The notes beneath the pieces are model-generated. The model ran no database searches, had not been told where the DNA came from, and was given only the letters and a program-made list of their open reading frames with translations. A program made the translations under genes and the position numbers. From Aricia agestis (lineage: Eukaryota > Arthropoda > Insecta > Lepidoptera > Lycaenidae): a DNA stretch of 64,000 bases. How positions within the stretch are numbered: the stretch's first letter is position 1; every line of letters starts with the position of its first letter. The stretch covers positions 13,918,001-13,982,000 of the forward strand of contig NC_056428.1 of NCBI RefSeq assembly GCF_905147365.1. The letters are read 5' to 3'. This document shows, piece after piece, positions 57,401 to 64,000 of the stretch.

Positions 57401-60400
57401 AACCCCCCTTTAGACCTTTGGCACCCACGAGGGGGCGTTATCGCCCACTTTGGGAAAGGCCTATGTATGTGGTACTCACTGAATATAATAAGAACCACCA
57501 GCGTCGCCAGCAAGCCGCCCCCGATGGTGGTGAAATCCCATTTCGTCTGGAAGGCGAACAGCGTCAGCGCCAGCACAACAGCTGCCGTGATACCGAACGC
57601 GAGGAGCACCTGAAATATAAAACAAAAAATAGCTTAAAGCCGAGCTTTGCGAGGGCTCGCGTCGTTTTTCTGCGCGCTTCTCTTTAAGGCAGTTTTTTAA
57701 TTAATTTTAATTTAATTAATTTTTAAAATTACTATGTTAAAGCACAAATCAATAGGCGTGATAGTTTTTTTCCTAAAGTATACCACAAAAGTGCTCAGGT
57801 TGTGAGATATACTTATTATTCAATTGCAAGTTTCATCAAAATCGGTTCAGTAGTTTTCGAGATAGGGAATCTAATTCTTGATTAGGTACAAATTTGAAGT
57901 CGGTTTTATCTTTTTAAAATACTATTATAATTCACCTCATCCTTTCCGCAGTATATCGCCAATATGCCGACTATGATGCCCTGCGTGACGGTGAATATGG
58001 CCAGGAAGATGAAATTCCATGGCGCCACGCGCCGCAGCTCCGTGCACAGCATCATACATATCAACACCATGCCGAGAACCCCCATCGACATGTACCTGGA
58101 CATAATATAATGGTTTGGGGTCGCCATGCGAGGCTCGAAGGGGGTCCATAAAAAATTACGAAATATCACAAGGGGGGTGTAGTAATACATCACGTGTATT
58201 TATTTTTTCGTCAAACATGGACAAATTCGAAAGCGGCTTGCTGTGTGTCTGTCGCAGTCATCTGGTTGCGATTCGATTGAATGACTAGCGCATTCTATGA
58301 ATGACACCATTCAATTGAATGACTCGGCCGAAAATCGATTGAACGGTCGTCACTCAACGTCCAACTAGTTAGCGATTTGTAACATAGCCCTATGAAGATA
58401 GCGGACATGAAATCAGTCAGGTAATTGAACTTATTTAATTTTTCCCACTGCGGCGCTAGTAGTCACTAAACAAATATGGCGTCAAACAGCTCGCACAGCT
58501 GATGTCGCTGTGATGATATTTTGTCGATTAAATTTACTTTAAAGCTATTGCAGTTTAAAGTGCTTTCTTTGTAATAAAATAATATGATAGCGTGGATTTA
58601 CCCATAACTACCCCGTCAACGGCTACTTAAAAAAATTAAAGCATCCTATATTTATTTTAACGACTTCACATGATATTATGACTTTTAGTCAAGACATTAA
58701 ACGTCACAGTCAACTTCTTGATGAGTTGTCCTTTAGTCATTCGATTGAATGGTGTCATTCAATGAATGCGTTAGTCATTCAATCGAATCGCAGAATAAAC
58801 CAGATGACTGCGACATACCTACCTCTTGAGATTATTATTGTAGTTTTTTTATATCTTTTAAAATCAAATTTGATGAGGGGGGGGGGGGGTCTAAAAATGC
58901 CAAAAAAACATCACATGATTAATGGACGACCCCTTTTAGATATGATATTGAGTGTACTGTAAGTTCTTAGTGGAAATTCATGTTGAATTAGATAATTATA
59001 CACTTTTCTTGCACCTATTCCACTTTATTATATTAGATTTATTACAAAGTAATTATTTATTACGACGGAATAAGTAAGTTCTTAGTGGAAATTCATGTTG
59101 AATTAGATAATTATACACTTTTCTTGCACCTATTCCACTTTATTATATTAGATTTATTACAAAGTAATTATTTATTACGACGGAATAAGTGCAAGAAAAG
59201 TGTAAAATAATTATTACTAGCTGCTTGACCGAGCTTTGCTCGGTATCCGATGAAAATGACATTTTCTAGAAATGATTCCTAGCTAGATTGATTTATCGCC
59301 CCCGAAACCCCCTATATACTAAATTTCATGAAAATCGTTGGAGCCGATTCCGAGATTCCAATTATATATATTATACTAGCTGTTGCCCGCGACTTCGTCC
59401 GCGTGCACTTCAGTTTAGAGCGCGCGATGTCAACAAAATTGGTGTCAAAAGCTTTTATAAAAAAACCCTGGTAGGTACCCCTTAAATCAAAACAGCTGTG
59501 CAGTGTGTACATAATATTTCATTTTTTTAAATTAAACTTTATATTTTATGCCAAATTTTAAAGCTTATTTAGGCCCATAATTACACAACTTTACCCATAA
59601 ACTATTTATATCATTGATAGGTTTAACTTTTAAGGTTACGTCACTGCATAGATAAAGTACTGAGTAATAACTCAGTACTTTTTTTTTCGACTGTTATTAC
59701 TTTTTTACGTTATTAAATATAATAACGTAAAAAAGTAATAACAGTCGAAAAAAAAATCGAAACTCGAATGTAAGATGATACTACCTCTTATAGAAAGAAG
59801 TCTGGGCAAGCGTCACCGCGATGTAGGAGACGCACGGCGCCATTTATTATGAACTAAATTAATTTGAACAAATTTACACATTTTCACCCCCTTACAACCC
59901 TTTTTTCCAGTAAAAAAGTAGCCTATGTCCTTTCTCAGGCTGTAGACTATCTGTATACAAAATTTCATTACAATCGGTTCGGTAGTTTTGGCGTGAAAGC
60001 GAGACAGACAGACAGACAGAGATACTTTCGCATTTATAATATTAGTATAGATATACAAGAATTGCTCGTTTAAAGATATAAGATTTAATGTTATATGGTT
60101 TAACAGACTTATAGTAGACACATAACTCCCTGTTATGCGTACAACACAGGAAAGAGAAAAACAAAGAGAAAGATATACCTACAGGGTGTATAGTAAAGAA
60201 TTATACTTTAGGGTGTGTAATGTGTGTCCTATGTGTCACTTGTAATCTCTTATTTTTCTAAAGGTGCTCCCTCACTAGGAGCATTCGCGCGCAATGTAAC
60301 GTTACAGATTTACTGTCAGGGAGGTAGTAATGTAATGCTCAAAGACCAATCTATAATGTTACAGTACATGTGAATCCTCCCGGTGTGGGAGCGCCTGAAG

Positions 60401-60678
60401 GTTGACGGTTGTCAACCTTAAGGTGGTTCAGCGCTGCTCTTTCACAGTAAACTCTACATAAAGGATACATACACAGTACACACCCTAAAGTATTATAATT
60501 TAGTTTCGTTACACCCTGTATAATGTATACGGGTGTTTTGGGTGTTTTACACATGCCATACTCACACAGGCAACATATTCTGCGGCTGCATCATGAACAC
60601 CCGGATGGGCTCGCAGTACATGAAGAAGGCCGTGATAGCCACCGTCAGTAGAAGCTGGCTCATCAGCACAGCGTACAC
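54445..60678 (-). CDS. Lifeguard / TMBIM family (Bax inhibitor-1-like) membrane protein, C-terminal four exons
   Basis: Minus-strand exons 60678-60566, 58095-57936, 57609-57480 and 54668-54445 join in frame to 208 residues plus stop. They encode at least six hydrophobic helices: VYAVLMSQLLLTVAITAFF, MGVLGMVLICMML, WNFIFLAIFTVTQGIIVGI, ITAAVVLALTLFAFQTKWDFT, the GGGLLATLVVLIIF helix, and NLLYCGIGVILFSFYIIYDTQLMIGG. The FQTKWDFT and YDTQLMIGG..YSVSPEEYIFAALTLYLDILNLF blocks are the lifeguard (GRINA/LFG) signature. Family knowledge: ER/Golgi calcium-leak and anti-apoptotic proteins. The N-terminal exon(s), normally Pro/Tyr-rich, were not found and probably lie right of the window. The C-terminus RLLRS is a little unusual. 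Confidence 0.88.
55229..55760 (+). repeat. Dispersed repeat family C, copy 3
   Basis: Same words as copies 1 and 2. A hairpin insert of about 60 bases (CACTGACCTCCATTATACAA and its inverse, with the palindrome TACAAGTACGCGTACTTGTA) interrupts it at about 55381-55439. Confidence 0.75.
55761..57060. other. Lifeguard intron, repeat-derived
   Basis: No exon. About 55930-56230 is a non-LTR-like tail (GGACGGACAGACAGACAAAC; GAGCAAAGCTCGGTCAAACAGC). 56530-56710 is a copy of the AGTGATATTTTAG element. 56330-56520 repeats part of the 53880-54350 region (GATATGACGTCACAAGCGGT). Confidence 0.5.
57082..57207. mobile_element. Harbinger-type MITE (126 bp) in a lifeguard intron
   Basis: Ends AGGTGGGTACTTACCAACGT and its inverse, with TTA at 57079-57081 and 57208-57210. 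Confidence 0.88.
58250..58815. mobile_element. 566-bp inverted-repeat DNA element in a lifeguard intron
   Basis: TGTCGCAGTCATCTGGTT starts the left end and is mirrored at 58798-58815. The similarity continues inward over about 75 bases (GATTCGATTGAATGACTA words). No coding. Confidence 0.75.
58960..59189. repeat. Exact tandem duplication, two units of 115 bp
   Basis: Units starting TAAGTTCTTAGTGGAAATTC at 58960 and 59075 appear identical throughout. The sequence that follows (GCAAGAAAAGTGTA) is inverse to part of the unit, so the array ends in a hairpin. Confidence 0.85.
59376..60052 (+). repeat. RTE/SINE-like repeat family A, copy 4
   Basis: Begins CTAGCTGTTGCCCGCGACTT and ends ATTAGTATAGAT. 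It holds a nested hairpin at about 59681-59758 (TCGACTGTTATTACTTTTTT and its inverse). Confidence 0.75.
60182..60519. mobile_element. Divergent snap-back MITE copy
   Basis: Ends CAGGGTGTATAG and TTACACCCTG, with TTTAGGGTGTG/CACACCCTAAAG inside. Much more diverged than the copies at 24-51 kb, so an older insertion of the same family. Confidence 0.6.
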
Positions 60679-60725
60679 CTGTAATAGTTTATAAGGTAAA
60701 TAGGACGTGTAACACCTGTAATTCT

Positions 60726-61200
60726 AATATATAATATTCTAGTGTCAAAGTGTTTGTGCGCGACTCTTCCAAACGGCTCAACCGATTTTAATGTATATGA
60801 CCTACGTTGATTGGTCGCGTTACGCCAAACCCAGCCAGTCATGTCATTCAATGTTAATTATAGTGATCACTATAATTAACATTGAATTGACGTAATCCGA
60901 CCAAATGGCGTGGGTCTGTCAACTGCCTAGGAATCAATTTCCTCGATGGTACATTCGTTAGGCCTGAGAATAGGTTTTTAATTTTTATCTACTTTTTATA
61001 TTGATAATAGTTTTTATTATTCGTAGATTGATAATAAATTTAATTTATATTGCAAAACAACAAATGCGAGTGCAACCGCACAGACCGTGCGAGTTTCTTA
61101 CGCCGGTTCTTCTCGGCGGGGTAGTTCCCGAACCGGTTCGACTTTCAAAAAGTGTATCATGATTTTCCCATTTTGAATAAAAATATATTTTATTTTATTT
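60726..61200. repeat. Non-LTR-like repeat with nested palindrome, then a SINE-like segment
   Basis: 60726-61080 is related to 13651-13850. Within it, 60847-60886 is a perfect 40-base palindrome (half: TTCAATGTTAATTATAGTGA). 61085-61200 carries TGCGAGTTTCTTACGCCGGT, the inverse of the SINE-like words near 50600. Confidence 0.6.
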
Positions 61201-62057
61201 TGTTACTCAGATAAAAAAACGGAGTATGAGTACTGAAAAGTTTCTGGGGAACATATTCGAGTCTAAAATTAATAATATTTATTTTAATCCAATTTGGCAC
61301 TTTTTCTAATGTGTTATTAAAATAAAAAAAAGTAAATTTCAGTAAATAATTGTAATTTTAAATGTTATCAAATTTTGGTTTCGGTTTCAGTTTCGGCTGA
61401 AAAATCAGTTTTGGTCGGACACTATAGGTAATATAATGTAGAGTTTTGGGTTCATAATATCAGTACTGTCAACTACTGTCATATTATATTTCTTTATGGT
61501 TCATAAGCTTTCCGAGCGTGCTTTTTCTGGCGGACAACACAGTGCAGCTACCGCTAAATAATCATCCTCACTGTCGCTGCTTGACAGTTGACAATTTGAA
61601 ATGACTTGAATGTGTCATGTGTTAAAATCTGACAGATATTGATGTTAATTTCTATTACTGCACATGAGGGAAAGCTGCACATGCGCATAAAATGAAACGA
61701 ATACGACTGAATGTCCGCGGACGCACCCCGCCGTGTCCGCGGATGAAAAAACATCTCGCTAACCAGATTCTCTTTAGACGTCCGAACGCTGAAGGTCGTG
61801 TCCGCGACTTATGTCAGACAATGTGCACAGTTTAGTGTGTTTTGTATTAACCAGATAGAAACAAGCCGCATCCGAGGAAAACGTCCGAGGACAACGTCCG
61901 ATAATTTGTTCCCAGCTTATACTGTGTAATCGGTGGTGTCATATAGACTAGATATTCCATATGACACCACCGAAGGTATCGTTTTGGTGGTGGCAAGTGG
62001 AATGATCGCAAAGTGATAATATTTTGTCTCTATGATAAACGTCATGAATTAGCTGAT
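61201..62057. other. No gene seen
   Basis: About 850 bases upstream of the visible lifeguard exons. 61380-61425 repeats GGTTTCGG-type words. 61690-61905 is richer in TCCGCGGA / ACGTCCGA words. No exon matching the missing lifeguard N-terminus was found. Confidence 0.45.
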
Positions 62058-62670
62058 CTATAATAATATTATAAATGCGAAAGTATCTCTGTCTGTCTGT
62101 CTCTCTCAAAACTACCGAACCGGTTGTAATGAAATTTTGTATACAGATAGTCTACAGCTTGAGAAAGGACATAGGCTACTTTTTTACTAGAAAAAAGGGT
62201 TATAAGGGGGTGAAAATGCGTAAATTTGTTCAAATTAAGTTAGTTCCAAAAATTCATAATAGACGGCGCCGTGCGTCTCCTACATCGCGGTGACGCTTGC
62301 CCAGACTTTCTATAAGAGGTGGTATCATCTTACATTCGAGTTTCGATTTTTTTTCGACTATTATTACTTTTTTACGTTATTAAATAAATCAGTACTTTAT
62401 CTTTGCACTGACGTAACCTTAAAAGTTAAACCTATCAATGATATAAATAGTTTATGGGTAAAGTTGTGTAATTATGGGCCTAAATAAGCTTTAAAATTTG
62501 GCATAAAATATAAAGTTTAATTTAAAAAAATGAAATATTATTCACGGCACAGCTGTTTTGATTTAAGGAGTTACCAGAGTTTTTTTTTTTATAAAAGCTT
62601 TTGACACCAATTTTGTTGACATCGCGCGCTATAAACTGAAGCCCGGACGAAGTCGCGGGCAACAACTAGT
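62058..62670 (-). repeat. RTE/SINE-like repeat family A, copy 5 (inverted)
   Basis: Minus-strand copy, from the GACA-rich tail (CTGTCTGTCTGTCTCTCTC at about 62090) back to the GCGGGCAACAACTAGT start. Confidence 0.75.
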
Positions 62671-62675
62671 ACTAA

Positions 62676-62905
62676 AATAATAAATAAAAACTTTTCTAAG
62701 ACACAATATGTGTATGTGTCTTAGAAATGTTTATATTTATTATTTTAGTATGAGCTAATTCATGACGTTTATCATCATCATCATCATTCTGTAGACGGTA
62801 TGATATATTACATCATACCGTCTACAGAATGTAAGAAAATAAAGTGATAATACTTTAGGGTGTGTACCACAAAGTATTATCACTTTATTTTTTACATTCT
62901 GGAGA
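62676..62905. repeat. Two adjacent hairpins
   Basis: 62676-62752: CTAAAATAATAAATA... pairs with its inverse around TATGTGTATG. 62785-62900: CTGTAGACGGTATGAT and its inverse, followed by a miniature TGATAATACTTTAGGGTG / AAAGTATTATCAC pair from the snap-back MITE family. Confidence 0.65.
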
Positions 62906-63017
62906 CGCTCGGGTATTTTCTCAGGAAAATACCTCAGCATTTTGGACATTCATTGGTATTCTTCTCATCTCTACTCTTCGATGTCTAACGCAGCTGTCCC
63001 CAATCTGCGGCCCGCCG

Positions 63018-64000
63018 CACAGTGGTCCGAAATCGCTAAATAGTGGACATTCGCAAAAAAAATCGATTTTGATGTGGAAAAAAATACCATCCGATAGATT
63101 TTAAGAGCAGTAACAATAAATCCTTATTAAGTTTTTTATAAAAATGTATATTTAAGGTGAAAAAAAATAATTACGAAAATGTTGTATGGGAAAGAATCTA
63201 TAAATAGATTTTTTGCAAACACTACTAAGTCATTCTGGTTCATTTTTGAAACAAGTAAAGTTCTAGTGGTATATAAGGTTTAGAAAAAAAAATACGAAAA
63301 TTTACGTGCAGCCATTTGCAGTAGAGGAGTTCAAAATTTTGAAATAATTTTACTAACTTTTTAGGTGTGGAAAAAATACTATTCGAAAGATTTCTTAAAG
63401 AGTTGTATTGCAGACAGTTTCTTCTGGGAAGCTTATCAATATAGATCAGTTTCGAAATTATTCTAGGGAAACTGCAGAGCTGTATGTAAAGCTTTATCCG
63501 TGGTACTACATGCCTGCAAGTGTTCACAAAATCCTTATACATGGTGCTGATATTTGTAAGTATTTTGGCTTTATTCCAATAGGCTATTTGAGTGAAGAAG
63601 CTTCAGAGGCAAGGAATAAAGAATTTAGAAATACTAGAGAGATGCATACTAAAAAGACGAGTCGAGCAGAAACTAATGAAGATTTGTTGAACAACTTTTT
63701 AATAAGCTCTGATCCATATTTGGCTCACATTCGTCCAAAGTTGTCTAAAAATAAACACCAAGAATTTCATACAGACACAGTCGACCTGTTGCTTGTAAGA
63801 CCTCTTTTATCAGCTGAAGATTACGAAGAAATAAAGTTGTGTCATTACAAGGCGATGATAGCATTGGAGATCCACTATGTTTTGATTATTATTTATTATT
63901 GTTTATTTATAAGTTTCATTTGAAATTGTTTGAGTTATTAGTGTGTGTAACAATTTTTATTTTATTATAATTACAATAGTTTAGTCAGTAGCTAATTTTA
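63018..64000 (+). mobile_element. Transib-like DNA transposon, internally deleted, runs off the window
   Basis: The left end starts CACAGTGGTCCGAAATCGC. It follows the GC-rich 5-mer CGCCG, which fits a Transib target (5-bp GC-rich duplications). The first seven bases equal the V(D)J recombination heptamer CACAGTG, as known for Transib ends, and an A-rich stretch follows about 28 bases inward. Only a C-terminal transposase piece is inside. The right end is beyond 64000, so the duplication cannot be confirmed here. Confidence 0.6.
63408..63923 (+). pseudogene. C-terminal fragment of a Transib/RAG1-related transposase
   Basis: About 170 residues, no ATG at the start of the frame. The segment SVHKILIHGADI...IPIGYLSEEASEARNKEFRN, with SRAETNEDLLNNFLISSDPYL after it, has the same layout as the region of RAG1 around its third catalytic acid (…SIGAWASEGNESGNK-FRR...ED-L). 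The Glu in SEEASEARNK is the probable DDE-type Glu. The two Asp residues and DNA-binding part are missing, so it is inactive alone. Assignment is by remembered motif comparison only. Confidence 0.65.

Noticed and set aside
60700..63017. Missing N-terminal exon of the lifeguard gene
   Set aside because: Looked for a minus-strand exon ending before VYAVLMSQ in phase 0; found only repeats.
1..64000. CRISPR array, bacterial operon or horizontally acquired bacterial genes
   Set aside because: Introns, repeats and gene families are all insect-like. The tandem repeats found are too long and contiguous, without spacers.

Overview
The window looks like nuclear DNA from a moth or butterfly (Lepidoptera). 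It is AT-rich, with intron-containing insect genes and GT/AG splice sites, and it is crowded with interspersed repeats whose ends look like common lepidopteran families. These include RTE-like 3' ends with GACA runs ending near ATTAGTATAGAT, tRNA-derived SINEs and many foldback MITEs. The organism call rests on repeat style and gene content, not on a search.

Host genes, left to right: (1) first coding exon of a TMEM64-type VTT-domain membrane protein, minus strand, 4526-5065; (2) complete ZC3H15/DFRP1-type CCCH zinc-finger gene, plus strand, seven coding exons, 11678-22636; (3) complete phosphotriesterase-related (PTER) gene, minus strand, six coding exons, 32437-23057; (4) complete DNAAF4/DYX1C1 dynein-arm assembly factor gene, plus strand, three coding exons, 34165-35709; (5) complete two-exon mitochondrial M3-family oligopeptidase homologue, minus strand, 43858-38849, whose active site appears destroyed; (6) the last four exons of a lifeguard/TMBIM (Bax-inhibitor-1 family) membrane protein, minus strand, 60678-54445. 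In every complete gene the exon phases add up to one open frame. ZC3H15 and PTER are tail-to-tail, PTER and DNAAF4 head-to-head, and DNAAF4 and the M3 homologue tail-to-tail. They are ordinary housekeeping or ciliary genes and form no joint pathway.

The unusual content is mobile DNA. A 2,716-bp LTR retrotransposon (5912-8627) has LTRs that look identical, a tRNA-Lys-like primer site, a polypurine tract, a 4-bp target duplication and one long ORF with gag, protease and leftover pol pieces but no reverse transcriptase. A 4,578-bp LINE (26133-30710) with a 25-bp target duplication fills most of one PTER intron. A 1,230-bp P-element-like transposon carrying a spliced THAP domain (49430-50659) sits inside a second, inverted copy of a locus near 9 kb, so the empty site can be read. 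At the right edge, a Transib-like fragment starts with a CACAGTG end and encodes the C-terminal part of a RAG1-related transposase. Other elements have exact target duplications: Harbinger-type (TTA/TAA), hAT-type (8 bp), piggyBac-type (TTAA) and one Mutator-like element (10 bp). Several hundred-base hairpins and a duplicated repeat block complete the picture.

I found no CRISPR array, rRNA, stand-alone tRNA gene or bacterial-type operon. I see no clearly new multi-gene system. The best leads are the inactive-looking M3 peptidase homologue, the RT-less gag-protease retrotransposon, and the Transib and P-like remnants.
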